Of a stretch of DNA of 64,000 nt, positions 10,177-19,592 are shown in pieces. Under the pieces are notes generated by a model that had not been told where the DNA came from, did no database searches, and was given only the letters and a program-made list of their open reading frames with translations. The position numbers and the translations under genes are program-made. How positions within the stretch are numbered: position 1 is the first letter of the stretch; every line of letters starts with the position of its first letter. Origin of the DNA: Candidatus Obscuribacterales bacterium (GTDB lineage: Bacteria; Cyanobacteriota; Vampirovibrionia; Obscuribacterales; Obscuribacteraceae); contig JAIETZ010000001.1 in assembly GCA_019744775.1 (NCBI GenBank), forward strand, positions 372,001 to 436,000. Reading direction: 5' to 3'.

Positions 10177-10463
10177 TTAATCTGTCTCTTGCGCCCGATA
10201 ATCATGCGTCGGCAAGGAAATTATTCCCCACAATTAAATATTACCCGGCTAAATGGTAAATCCACCACTTGGCGGCTCTTATCCAGTGTGATAGCCTGTG
10301 CAGCTAGGCATCCTCCGTAAAGGAGATGCGGCTAATCTCTGTTAGGGTCTTCTGGCAGCAAAGAGCTTTCAAAGGGAACCTGGCGGAACAAATGGCAGTC
10401 CAAGAACATGTGCAAGGCATGAATCCAAGCCGTGTAGCGCGTAAATGGATTCAGGGATAGTTA
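10177..10463 (+). other. 287-bp intergenic leader with a structured stem
   Basis: No gene is seen. Bases 10302-10333 can fold into a long hairpin: outer AGC/GCT, a small internal loop, then GCAT-CCTCC paired with GGAGATGC around a GTAAA loop. More GC-rich, RNA-like sequence follows to about 10440. It does not match tmRNA, 4.5S RNA, RNase P or the common riboswitches that I could check by eye. It could be the leader of the AsmA-like gene or a small RNA. Confidence 0.3.
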
Positions 10464-13400
10464 GTGTTAAATCTTCCCCTTAAGTCACCCCCGAAAGGCA
10501 GAGAGTTAGACAAACGCCCCAGAAAGGCGTTGTACAGCCTTTTTGTTACTAGGTTCTTGTTGGGTTGGGTTGCCTCAATGGCAATTCTCGTTTTTGTTGC
10601 CGCTACAGTCGATATCAACTGGGCTAAGCCCCACATTTCTCAGATGCTCGCTGAAGTTCTGCATCGCAAGGTACAACTAGGCAAGTTGAAATGGCAATTC
10701 GGCTTTTCCGGACTAGCAATCTCAACAGACAAAATGAGCATTGTCGAAAAGGATAATCTGCCGCTTTTAACAACCAAACAAAGTGAGATTGGTATCGCCT
10801 TTACTCCACTCTTGCAGGGCAAACTTGAGTTTCGCTATCTGAAATTCAAAGAACCCGAACTCTGGGCAATTTATCTGGGCAAAGGTCGTTGGAATTTCAC
10901 CGATCTTTTGGAGGCGGTAATTGACTTGCACTTGGCGGAAATCAAGAAAGGTCGCATTCACTTCCGTGATTTCTCACAGCCGCTGGTTTTGGTAGACAGA
11001 CAAGACGACAATTTGTTTGGACCAATGGATTTGGAAAATGTCGAACTAACATTTGTCTTGCCGAGAAAAGGTAAGCGCTGGCCCTTGAACCTATCCTACG
11101 AGTTACCTAGAGAAGGCTACCGCACAAAAGTCAAACTAACAGGCGTTGGCAACGGAGCCATGCGCGACTGGGAAACAAGTCATTATCGCTTCGAATTCAA
11201 TGTGGAGGATTTGAAACCTCGCGATTTGGGTCCAATTATTCGTCTCAAGCCGATGGACGATGCATTAGTTGATTTGAACATCAAACTAGACGGCAGTTTG
11301 GCCAAGCTTGTCAAACTCGATACAAAATTTTCTATCTGGGGTATCAAAGCCGGCAATGGACCGAAAGCTGAAAGACTGCCCGCTACAAGCGGTTCCGGTA
11401 CTTTATTAGTAGATACGAAAAAAGCCAGCTGGAATAATCTGGCAATAAACGTTGGCGATTTGACCTTTAACTCCAAAGGAGAATTGGACAACTGGCGAGG
11501 ACACTCAGCTGTTTTTGGCGGAGACGCAGAAGGCAGTTTGGGTCCTATTGCACGCTTGTTTGCACGCCATGTTTTAGCTTTAAAGAAAGGTAATGTCGGC
11601 TTAAACAAGACCTACACCGTTGATTTAAACGCTGACGGAGCCGGACAAAAGCCCGCAGCCAAAATTGAATTCACAGTTAAACTCAACCCCAAGAGCAAAC
11701 AAATTCAAGAAATGCTGGCAGATACTCCTTTAGCCGGTTTTCTATCAAAAAACACGCAGACAAGTCTTACTGGACAAATAGTCACAACAGGCGCCAGTCG
11801 CATTGAGATACCCAAAGCCCATCTCACAATAAACAATGCCGATGTTACAGTCGGAGGCTTCTTCGATCAAGCAAAACACCAATCGTCAGTCAAGTTTTCT
11901 GCTCTGCAATTCCCACTTGCAGGACTCATGCAGAGTCTTAAAAACGAACATCATTTAAAAACCAAATTGCCCGATTTAAAACTATCCGGTTTTGTGGATG
12001 TTCAGGGTCAAATCGACTCACAGAACAAAACAAACAAAACTGTAGGCACGATTGTTTTCAAAAATGTCGGTGTGTCATACGGTGACGGACAGCCGCTTTT
12101 AAGCAAATTGTACGGTCAGGTTACCTTCGACAATCACTTCTTATCCTTCAACAATTTACATGGTGAAATTGCCGGTGGTCCATTGACCATGGACGGTAAA
12201 TTGCCCATTGGCTCAGCGCACGGCTCAACCAATGTAAATATAAAAGCATCCCACACCGATTTGGCAAAGGTTATGCAAGCACTGGCCATTATTAATGTCC
12301 CACTGCCTAAAGAACTGGCTGATTTAAAACCAACAGGCAGCATAAAAGAAGTAAGAGCCAGTTTGTCCGGTTCTTTGGAAAAACCAACTCTCAGTTTCTA
12401 TGCCATCCCCGACAAAATAAAACTAACTGCCGGACCTTCAACAGTAATGCAAATTGTTGATGGAAAAGTAGAGCTGAAAGGCAACGCTTTAGCCTTGCAA
12501 AATGTCAAAGTGACAACGGGCGACAATCACTTTGATCTTTCACTGACAATTGATGACTGGCAGGATCCTTCAAGTCTGCAAGCTATAAAAGTATCCAGCC
12601 CCAATCTGCGTTTGGAAGAGCTCCATTCGATTCTAACCAGCTTGCCTGATACTTCTTTTGCCGAGCGTGCCTACAGGCAGCTACTAGACCAGTACCACAT
12701 CTCTGAGCTGAAGGGTAACCTTTCCGGCCATCTTGAATGGATTGAGCAGGAAAACAACCTGAATGGCGAAGCAAGCCTGACAGAAGTCGCCTGCAAAATC
12801 TACAATGAAGCTATTGAGGATTTTTCGGGCAAATTAGTTGTTTCAAGCGATAAAATAATTCTGGAAAAGGCGTCTGCATTAATTGGCAACAGCCGTTGCA
12901 CAATAAGCGGACAACTAATTGATCATCAAACTGCCACGCCGCATTGGAATGCATCGCTTAAAGCTAATGCCTATCCGCAAGATTTTCTGCCGATGATGTC
13001 CAACTGGGACGGTCCTAGTCGCCCCAACCAAATCTCAATTACATCGGAAGAGCCGATTGGTCTTGTAATTGAAGCGCACGGCAACCAGGCTTCCTGCCAA
13101 GTACACATAGCCAGCCACGTTCGTCCTGATGGCGATTTTAAGATCAAGTCCAAGCACTTAACTTGGGTCAAACCACGTCATGAAGCCATCCATATAACAA
13201 GCAATATCGCAATGGCCAAAGTTGGCGAAGAAGGCGCTGCCACTGCCGAGTTGAAAGACTTTGAAATACAACTGGGACAATCCAAGATGCACGGCTCAGG
13301 CAAATTTCATGGTCTGGAATTTGAAACAACCATTGAAACCGACCAAGATTTCAATGCTCATGATGTGACAAAAACCATTTCATTGAACGATAAATCAATG

Positions 13401-14552
13401 TCAAAGCTGGAACGCGCCATTAAAGGAACACGTGGCCAATTGCGCGGCATGGTCACGCTTACAGGCTCATTGGACAATTTGCGTATATCAGGACATTTGA
13501 ACTTCAAGGATATGGACCTGCCACTTATGAGTTTGGCAGACGCAACCGGCTCAGTTAAATCAAGTGGATGGCAATTATTTGCCTATGATCCGGATACTTT
13601 GACTCCTGAGGAAAAAGCTTCAACAGCTTCATTGGCTGTGGAGAAGGCTAAGATTGGGCGCGTTGATACCTTTGATGTAGAAGCAGAAATTGCTCAGGCC
13701 GGCACCCCAGGCAGCCACAACAATGAGACATGGCTCTTGGTCATTCCAGCTTTGCGAGCCAAATTATCCAACGGTCAATTAAATTTAAGAGGCAGCTTCG
13801 AACCATTTACCGGTAAGTTGTTGATGGACACCAAACTTTCAAAGATTGACATCAACAAATTCTTCTATCAGCTAACCGGCAACAAAGACGAAATAACAGG
13901 AATAGCATCCGGTCATATCATTTTGGAAAGCGTGTTCGGCAACAACAAAGAATTCCTCAAGCATACAAACGGCTCCGGCGAGATAACCATTGAGAATGGC
14001 AAGGTGACTCGCTTCGGCAACCTCCAAGCAAAAATCACACAAGCCAATTTGCTGGCCCAAGGACTTCTGGGTTTCAACTTGAATAATCTTCTCCAAAGCG
14101 TGGTCCCGGTTAGGACCGGCGAATTCAAAAAATTCTTCGCCATCTTTGATGTGAAAAATGGCGTCATTGATTTTGACGAATTGCGTTATACCGGAGACGA
14201 CATGCGCCTTTGGGGAGACGGTGAAATTGATTTACCGAATGAACAGATAAAGCTTTCCATCGCCGGCAACGTACCGCGCGTGTTCTCCAGCGTTATAGGC
14301 GGCAAGCTAGGTCAAGTTTCACGAATCATCACTATTCAAAGATTGCTTGATACAGTCACCCTCCACAAGTTTGACGGCATGCCCACATTACCGGTCATTG
14401 GCGATATTGCTTCTGATAAACCAAGAGCCTTTTCTTTCCATGTGGTGGCACCTTCAAATCAACCACAAACAATTGCAAAGTCGATTATCAAGTCATTCGG
14501 CTGGCTGCAGTCCCAACCAAAAGCCACCGCCCACCCTGTTCCTCAAATTTGA
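10464..14552 (+). CDS. AsmA/TamB-like envelope protein
   Basis: 1362 residues. The N-terminus has one membrane helix (about 28-48, GWVASMAILVFVAATVDI) followed by the typical AsmA opening in which NWAKPHISQMLAEVL leads into GKLKWQFGFSGLAI. The long middle is repeated beta-strand sequence of the AsmA/DUF748/DUF3971 kind. The C-terminal block GSGEITIENGKVTRFGNL, then NLLQSVVPVRTGEFKKF, matches the AsmA_2 region. Such proteins span the periplasm and are thought to move phospholipids between membranes. The GTG start has AGGGA 6 bp upstream; an ATG at residue 39 lies inside the membrane helix and is less likely. It stands alone on its strand before xerD. Conveyed cargo unknown. Confidence 0.85.
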   Translation: MLNLPLKSPPKGRELDKRPRKALYSLFVTRFLLGWVASMAILVFVAATVDINWAKPHISQMLAEVLHRKVQLGKLKWQFGFSGLAISTDKMSIVEKDNLPLLTTKQSEIGIAFTPLLQGKLEFRYLKFKEPELWAIYLGKGRWNFTDLLEAVIDLHLAEIKKGRIHFRDFSQPLVLVDRQDDNLFGPMDLENVELTFVLPRKGKRWPLNLSYELPREGYRTKVKLTGVGNGAMRDWETSHYRFEFNVEDLKPRDLGPIIRLKPMDDALVDLNIKLDGSLAKLVKLDTKFSIWGIKAGNGPKAERLPATSGSGTLLVDTKKASWNNLAINVGDLTFNSKGELDNWRGHSAVFGGDAEGSLGPIARLFARHVLALKKGNVGLNKTYTVDLNADGAGQKPAAKIEFTVKLNPKSKQIQEMLADTPLAGFLSKNTQTSLTGQIVTTGASRIEIPKAHLTINNADVTVGGFFDQAKHQSSVKFSALQFPLAGLMQSLKNEHHLKTKLPDLKLSGFVDVQGQIDSQNKTNKTVGTIVFKNVGVSYGDGQPLLSKLYGQVTFDNHFLSFNNLHGEIAGGPLTMDGKLPIGSAHGSTNVNIKASHTDLAKVMQALAIINVPLPKELADLKPTGSIKEVRASLSGSLEKPTLSFYAIPDKIKLTAGPSTVMQIVDGKVELKGNALALQNVKVTTGDNHFDLSLTIDDWQDPSSLQAIKVSSPNLRLEELHSILTSLPDTSFAERAYRQLLDQYHISELKGNLSGHLEWIEQENNLNGEASLTEVACKIYNEAIEDFSGKLVVSSDKIILEKASALIGNSRCTISGQLIDHQTATPHWNASLKANAYPQDFLPMMSNWDGPSRPNQISITSEEPIGLVIEAHGNQASCQVHIASHVRPDGDFKIKSKHLTWVKPRHEAIHITSNIAMAKVGEEGAATAELKDFEIQLGQSKMHGSGKFHGLEFETTIETDQDFNAHDVTKTISLNDKSMSKLERAIKGTRGQLRGMVTLTGSLDNLRISGHLNFKDMDLPLMSLADATGSVKSSGWQLFAYDPDTLTPEEKASTASLAVEKAKIGRVDTFDVEAEIAQAGTPGSHNNETWLLVIPALRAKLSNGQLNLRGSFEPFTGKLLMDTKLSKIDINKFFYQLTGNKDEITGIASGHIILESVFGNNKEFLKHTNGSGEITIENGKVTRFGNLQAKITQANLLAQGLLGFNLNNLLQSVVPVRTGEFKKFFAIFDVKNGVIDFDELRYTGDDMRLWGDGEIDLPNEQIKLSIAGNVPRVFSSVIGGKLGQVSRIITIQRLLDTVTLHKFDGMPTLPVIGDIASDKPRAFSFHVVAPSNQPQTIAKSIIKSFGWLQSQPKATAHPVPQI

Positions 14553-14590
14553 TATTGATACATATCGAATAGGGTCTTAATATATAGCCA

Positions 14591-15469
14591 ATGAATATTG
14601 GCCAATCTGAACTCAATAATTATCTGCAGTATTTACTGGCAGAGCGCGGACTCTCCGCCAACACTTTGGCGGCGTATCAACGCGACCTGTCAGGCTTTCT
14701 TGATTGGCTTAAAAGCAATGGTGAACGCCAGGAAAAAATCATTGAGCGTCAAGACGTAGTGGCCTTCATTACTGAGTTACGCAAACGCGGTAATAAGCCG
14801 GCAACAATAACGCGTCAGCTAGCCAGTTTGCGCAGTTTCTTTGCCTTTCTCAAAACCTACACAGGATTCGCCTCAGACCCATTAGACGGCTTCCAAAACC
14901 CGCATAAAGCCAAGCGTTTACCACAGACTCTCAGCCCACAAGAAGTGGCAATAATGATTGAAGCGGCAGACAACAGTCGTGATCGTCTTATTATGGAATT
15001 GCTCTATGGCTGTGGACTGCGTGTGTCTGAACTTACGAGTCTGAAAATCTCCGATCTCGATTTGAAACAGGGTCTGTTGAAGTGCTTCGGCAAAGGCTCA
15101 AAAGAACGCCTTGTGCCGATGGGACAGCCGGCAATGAAAGCTATCGAAGAGTATCTTACAGAAAATCCTCACAAAACAGGATCGCTATTAAGAAGTCGCG
15201 AAAACAAGAAACTCTCGCGCCTTGTCGTCTGGCAAGTAGTTAAAAGGCTAGCGGAAAAAGCCGGTATTCAAAAATCACTGTCTCCACATACATTGCGCCA
15301 TAGTTTCGCCACGCATCTTTTGGAAAATGGTGCGGATCTGCGTTCCGTTCAAGAGCTTTTGGGACATGCCAACGTCGTCACCACACAGCTCTATACTCAC
15401 ATCAGCCGTTCGCATTTGCGCAAAGTCTACGAACAAGCACAAAATTCTTACAGGCAGCAAGAAAGCTAG
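14591..15469 (+). CDS. xerD: tyrosine recombinase XerC/XerD
   Basis: Site-specific recombinase that resolves chromosome dimers at dif with FtsK. It has an N-terminal SAM-like core-binding domain (LNNYLQYLLAERGLSANTL) and a catalytic domain with all key residues: Arg in CGLRVSELTSL, Lys in CFGKGSKERLVPM, HTLRHSFATHLL, LLGHANVVTTQLYTHIS with the nucleophilic Tyr. 292 residues is normal. The XerC/XerD assignment is by overall likeness; only one such gene is in the window, so a single-recombinase (XerH/XerA-like) system is possible. No dif site was recognised nearby. The ribosome binding site is weak. Confidence 0.9.
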   Translation: MNIGQSELNNYLQYLLAERGLSANTLAAYQRDLSGFLDWLKSNGERQEKIIERQDVVAFITELRKRGNKPATITRQLASLRSFFAFLKTYTGFASDPLDGFQNPHKAKRLPQTLSPQEVAIMIEAADNSRDRLIMELLYGCGLRVSELTSLKISDLDLKQGLLKCFGKGSKERLVPMGQPAMKAIEEYLTENPHKTGSLLRSRENKKLSRLVVWQVVKRLAEKAGIQKSLSPHTLRHSFATHLLENGADLRSVQELLGHANVVTTQLYTHISRSHLRKVYEQAQNSYRQQES

Positions 15470-15514
15470 TTACGCTGTTTCCATCGCATCTTGCTCTGGC
15501 TCTGTCTGCCCGTC

Positions 15515-16945
15515 TTACTTATGTTGCTTCGCAACAGGTATCTTCAAAACGATCTGCTGATTATCTGCTTTGGTAACACCAAAGTTGTATTCTTGTCCCT
15601 GGCAAGCAAAAGTTATATGCATTGGTTCAGAAAGACTCGTTGGATCTTCGCGGATAATCAAATAGCCACCATCTTTAGGCATCTTCAAATTGGGCCTAAA
15701 ACCAGCCTTGCGCCCAAGATGAAGTTCGGCCAATTTTAGAATTCCCGGCTTGTCGTCAGGCATTTCGTATCCGAATCTTTTTGCTAATCGTGCCGCTATA
15801 TCCCAACAATTGTTTTCCGTTTGCTCATAACGGCCATTTTTTGCCAGTTTTACAAGCCCATCTTTTTCTAAATCTCTGCCTATTTCTGCTTCGGAAGGCA
15901 TTTTAGGAACAAATGGTTGTGCCGGCTCACCCTCTTCTGGAATTCGTTCTCCTGGTCCGCTGGCAATGGGTTTTTCAAAAGATGTTTTAGTTGTTCCATC
16001 CGCCTTAACCAAGACTTTTCTACCGTCCTTATATGTTGTTTCCACTGAACCATCTGCTCTTTCGTGCACTTTTTTGTCAGCTTTGTACTGTGTTACTTTG
16101 TTGCCTTCCCATTCCGTAACAGTTTTGTCGACACTCTTTGTCTGAGTGATCTCAACTTCCTTACCAGCTTTCATATCCCTAAACTTACGTTGAATTGATC
16201 CATCTGCGAGCTTGGTCTCAATGGCATCGATTTCACGACCACTATTCAGCGTCATCTTCACGGGATGTCCATGCATAGGCTCCACATGAGACGCTGTCTT
16301 TAAGAAGGCAAACTGGTTATGCGCTTGCTCTTCCAAGTGACTGACGTTGCTAATTTCCTTTGCTCCACCTAAAGCCTTCAACTCGCCTGCTGCTTTAGCT
16401 TTATTTCCGAAGGGCAATTCAAACTGGGTGACAGCGAACAAAATCCCACCAAGAATCGAGCCTAATCCCTCAGGCTTTTTTGCTTGCTCGATAACGTCAT
16501 GAGCTTTGACTTCAGACATTGCCTGCGCAATTTTAGGTACCGAACCGATAACTTCACCAACAGGCTTCAGCGGGTTAGCATTCTTGAGTGCCAGATCGAC
16601 ATCATGCTTTCTAGCAGCATCCATCTGTTGACCGACAAATTTGATTCCGTCAGTGGCAATTTGTGTTACTGATTCAACTATCTTTCCAACGGAAGCTTTG
16701 TAATATACCTGCGCAAATTTTGATTGGCTCTCAACCTGGCGTTTTGTGTCACTTTCCGTTGGATGCACAAAATGCCCAAGCGCATCCTGCCAGTTATTGA
16801 CGGTTTGTTTTATTTGTTTTTCGAGGTCGGCATGCTCTTTATAGGCGCTTTTAGGATCCTGGTGGAATTTATCTTCCCCAGCAGCCTTTTCCTCACCAGT
16901 CTCTTTCTCAATTGAATGGTGCTTCGAATTGTCGATTCCAGCCAT
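15515..16945 (-). CDS. large unknown protein, toxin-like C-terminus
   Basis: 476 residues, not recognised. Residues 1-60 are charged and lysine-rich. About 75-220 are helical with a glycine/alanine-rich hydrophobic stretch (LGSILGGILFAVTQFELPFG). About 230-330 hold repeated beta units with the form GS-x2-RKF-x-DMKAGKE and HERADGSVETTYKDGRK, like the linkers of polymorphic toxins. The last ~120 residues are a separate domain with NCWDIAARLAKRFG and PMHITFACQG, whose Cys and His could form a papain-like pair; this is speculation. No signal peptide. No immunity-like gene sits downstream on the same strand. Confidence 0.6.
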   Translation of the reverse strand: MAGIDNSKHHSIEKETGEEKAAGEDKFHQDPKSAYKEHADLEKQIKQTVNNWQDALGHFVHPTESDTKRQVESQSKFAQVYYKASVGKIVESVTQIATDGIKFVGQQMDAARKHDVDLALKNANPLKPVGEVIGSVPKIAQAMSEVKAHDVIEQAKKPEGLGSILGGILFAVTQFELPFGNKAKAAGELKALGGAKEISNVSHLEEQAHNQFAFLKTASHVEPMHGHPVKMTLNSGREIDAIETKLADGSIQRKFRDMKAGKEVEITQTKSVDKTVTEWEGNKVTQYKADKKVHERADGSVETTYKDGRKVLVKADGTTKTSFEKPIASGPGERIPEEGEPAQPFVPKMPSEAEIGRDLEKDGLVKLAKNGRYEQTENNCWDIAARLAKRFGYEMPDDKPGILKLAELHLGRKAGFRPNLKMPKDGGYLIIREDPTSLSEPMHITFACQGQEYNFGVTKADNQQIVLKIPVAKQHK

Positions 16946-17296
16946 AGTCCAACCCAGACTTGCCCATCTCCGATATACCCCAGTAATTGGCTCTTTTGCC
17001 GCCCCAGTTTGCTAAATACGCTGAAAGTTCACACAATTCATGACAACCACTGATTAATTTTTAATATGGGAGATGATCGAAAGCCTCGAATCTAACCTAA
17101 TATTTGGTGTGCATGATTTTGTTTGAAATCATGGCAAACGTGGTGAGTAACAGTTAGACTTACTTTGTCGCCGCTCAATTAAACGACCTGGCAGTCTCAA
17201 TGAGAAGCCGAGTCAAAGCGAACAGTAAAACTAACTCCACTAGAAAAGACGTGGCGGGTGCCATGTCGTCACAACTAAAGGCAAGAACAACACAAT
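16946..17296 (+). promoter_or_regulatory. 351-bp divergent intergenic region with a palindrome
   Basis: It separates the divergent toxin-like gene and the MerR-like gene. Bases 17112-17133 form a perfect inverted repeat CATGATTT-tgtttg-AAATCATG, which looks like an operator for a dimeric DNA-binding protein; the nearby MerR-like regulator is a natural candidate. It has no T-run, so it is not a terminator. No other gene or RNA is recognised here. Confidence 0.4.
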
Positions 17297-18208
17297 ATGA
17301 GTAAAACATCCTCCACTGAGGGCACGAAGATTGCCCAAGCAGCAAAGGAATTGAACGTCACTTCAGTAACCATTCGTCGTTACATTGCAGAATTTGATAT
17401 CGAGACAGAAACAGACGAAAACGGCATCAAAGTATTGCCGGAAGCAGCAATTACCGAATTGCAAGAAATTCGCAAACTCAAGGAAGACGGCACAAGCAAT
17501 CCACAAGTGATGGAACGCCTTGAAGAATTGCGCACCGAAAGAGGCGCAGTTAAAAAGCCTAAGACCAAAGCCAAAGACGAAGACGAGACATCTGAAGTGT
17601 CCACTGAGTCGGAAAGCGAAGGCGAAGAAGAAAAGCCAGCTCGCACAAGAAGACCAAGAAGAGTAGCGAAAAGCGAAGGCGAAGCAGCCGAAGCCGGTGA
17701 AGAAACAGTGGAAGTTGCCTCCGAAGAAGCAACTGAAGAAGGTGCCGAAGGACAAGAAGGCGGCGGTCGCGTTAAGCACTCACTGACTTGCCAAACTTGC
17801 TCTAAAGTATTCGAACACATGAATCCGCGTTTGCGTGATTGCTTGGAGTGCTACCGCGCCAAGCGCAAAGAGCGCCGTCGTGGTGGTGACAGACAAAAGA
17901 ATGTCATTCAGCACCCGTTGGCTGCTCAAGTTGCTTCAAAATCAAGTATTACTGCTCAAAGTAGTGCACCGCAGACAATGGTTTCAGAAGTGCGCAAGGC
18001 ACCTGTACGCAGTTACAGAAAAGCTATTGAAGATACAAGACACATTACATCCAACATCAAGCGCCGCTTAGAGCGTCCTGATTTGGGCGAAGGTGAGCGT
18101 CGTTGGCTAGAGCAAATCTATGCCTACCAGCTCATCCTGCACCAAGGATGGCGTCATTTAGCCGAATACAAGTCCGGCAGCAAAGAACAAGCTTCGACAG
18201 AAGTCTAA
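17297..18208 (+). CDS. MerR-like HTH protein with acidic linker and zinc ribbon
   Basis: 303 residues in three visible parts. Residues 9-80 resemble a MerR-type winged helix (KIAQAAKELNVTSVTIRRYI, ending NPQVMERLEELRTERG). Residues about 85-160 are a very acidic, disordered Glu/Ser linker broken by a basic patch RTRRPRR. Residues about 165-190 carry CQTC...CLEC followed by RAKRKERRRGGDRQ, a zinc-ribbon-like knuckle with a basic tail. The C-terminal ~70 residues are helical. It is probably a DNA- or RNA-binding regulator. The ATG is family-free but is the only sensible start. It meets the next gene stop-to-stop with no gap. Target unknown. Confidence 0.7.
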   Translation: MSKTSSTEGTKIAQAAKELNVTSVTIRRYIAEFDIETETDENGIKVLPEAAITELQEIRKLKEDGTSNPQVMERLEELRTERGAVKKPKTKAKDEDETSEVSTESESEGEEEKPARTRRPRRVAKSEGEAAEAGEETVEVASEEATEEGAEGQEGGGRVKHSLTCQTCSKVFEHMNPRLRDCLECYRAKRKERRRGGDRQKNVIQHPLAAQVASKSSITAQSSAPQTMVSEVRKAPVRSYRKAIEDTRHITSNIKRRLERPDLGEGERRWLEQIYAYQLILHQGWRHLAEYKSGSKEQASTEV

Positions 18209-18463
18209 TTACGGGCCGACGTTGTAGAAATCGCTCACGACCACATTTGGCGTGTGCGGTCCTGTAATCGAGCCGCCTTGCTCTTGGTCGCGCGAATTGC
18301 CTGCTGAGTCTTCTTCATAGCCAACTTCGTAGGTTGAGTCACCCTCTTCCGAGCGAAACTTTGACCTGCCTACAATTCGCATGAGCCAAAGAACAAACAA
18401 CAAATTCAATGCGCTAAACACATAGAATCCAACTACCCAAAATGTTGTATTGTCTAATAGCAT
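18209..18463 (-). CDS. small single-pass membrane protein
   Basis: 84 residues: an N-terminal membrane helix (FWVVGFYVFSALNLLFVLWL, about 8-27), then a positively charged RIVGRSKFR and an acidic, polar tail. The arrangement suggests an N-out or anchored protein with a cytoplasmic tail. Its ATG follows the stop of the TrbI-like gene with no gap, so the two are surely co-translated and may work together. Function unknown. Confidence 0.65.
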   Translation of the reverse strand: MLLDNTTFWVVGFYVFSALNLLFVLWLMRIVGRSKFRSEEGDSTYEVGYEEDSAGNSRDQEQGGSITGPHTPNVVVSDFYNVGP

Positions 18464-19489
18464 TTAAAAAGGGTCTGAGGTGTCGGACATCATCTGTGGT
18501 TTCACAGTCATCGGTTGAGTCGGAGCGGTTGTCATCAACCCAGGTACACCGGAAGATGTGTAATTGGGTTTCCTATTAACAGGTTGATTGCCATAAGGCA
18601 CCTGCATCTGTCCTGGTCCATGCATTTGGTGCACAGGCTGCTGTCCTTGCGGAATTGGTTCCGGTTGACCATAAGGGACAAGTACAGGCTGTCCATAAGG
18701 AATATGTCCATCTGCAGTTGTCTGCGGATTGAGAGCTATCTCAGGTACAACTAGCGTGCGATTGAGACGCACAGGCACAATTTCACCTTTCTCAAGTACA
18801 TATTCATTACCTTGATTCATCGAACGCATGTAGGCACCTTTGCCCAATGAATAGCCGCCCATTCCCATTGGCAATGAGCCCATCCAACCCATGAATGATC
18901 CAGGAACATCACTAAATCCATAACCAGCCTGTTTAACAGGCGGTGGCTCGTTTTGCTCCATATTGTGATTACGAGCTATAAAGCCAAAAAATGGAATATT
19001 GGTGCCGTCAGGCAACACTAGTGATTGCAATGATATTTGTATACTGCCGGGATTGCCGTGATTTTGGGTCACAGAGGGAGTGACATTCAAGACTTTGCCG
19101 ACTATGCGGCATCCTTTTGGCAGAATGACTTTGTTATTTGATGCCACAAAACCATCACTGAGAGTGATGGAAAAGATGTCGCCGACTTTGCTGGACGCAG
19201 AAGATATTGTGTCGTCTATGACACCTGTTAAAACCGTCCCGACAGGCACTCTGTCGAGCACATGCTGCCCCTGCCAGAACTCAGGCGTAAAAGACTCCGG
19301 TCCTGTGATGCTCATCGCCTTGGGGTTGACGTTGCCCATGTAATTACTGCCCATTGATACAGGAGCAGTCGGCGGTGTGCCGGGCGGATGAGTCATGGCC
19401 CATTGCTCGCGGCAGTTGCCTGCAATGTTTGAGCTAAGGGCAAAAGCCACGGCGAGGAGGGTGAAAATGCGGCATTTATGATTAAACAT
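18464..19489 (-). CDS. exported TrbI/VirB10-like protein
   Basis: 341 residues with an N-terminal signal peptide (IFTLLAVAFALSSNIAG). Residues about 80-170 match the core of the TrbI/VirB10 beta-barrel family: VPVGTVLTGVIDDTISS, VGDIFSITLSDGFV, ILPKGCRIVGKVLNV and ISLQSLVLPDGTNIPF. The C-terminal third is Gly/Pro/Gln-rich low complexity (GQPVLVPYGQPEPIPQGQQ). Known relatives form the outer-membrane ring of type IV secretion, but no other secretion gene is nearby, and many stand-alone relatives exist whose role is unknown. It is followed without gap by a small membrane protein. Confidence 0.65.
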   Translation of the reverse strand: MFNHKCRIFTLLAVAFALSSNIAGNCREQWAMTHPPGTPPTAPVSMGSNYMGNVNPKAMSITGPESFTPEFWQGQHVLDRVPVGTVLTGVIDDTISSASSKVGDIFSITLSDGFVASNNKVILPKGCRIVGKVLNVTPSVTQNHGNPGSIQISLQSLVLPDGTNIPFFGFIARNHNMEQNEPPPVKQAGYGFSDVPGSFMGWMGSLPMGMGGYSLGKGAYMRSMNQGNEYVLEKGEIVPVRLNRTLVVPEIALNPQTTADGHIPYGQPVLVPYGQPEPIPQGQQPVHQMHGPGQMQVPYGNQPVNRKPNYTSSGVPGLMTTAPTQPMTVKPQMMSDTSDPF

Positions 19490-19549
19490 GAGGAATAAAT
19501 TAACTTTCCCAAGCCATTAATTTGCTCAATGTAACTGTAGGGCAGCCTT

Positions 19550-19579
19550 TTGCCTATGTGGGGAATACGCAAGTATGCT
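19550..19579 (+). promoter_or_regulatory. sigma-70-type promoter of rpsF operon
   Basis: TTGCCT (19550-19555), 18 bp, TATGCT (19574-19579). It matches the form of the HU promoter. Transcription would start near 19586 and give a leader of about 70 bases before rpsF. Confidence 0.42.
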
Positions 19580-19592
19580 AATATTTCCAGCC

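Noticed and set aside
14591-15469. Integrase of a mobile element
   Set aside because: Full XerC/D likeness, no attachment site, transposase or phage genes nearby.
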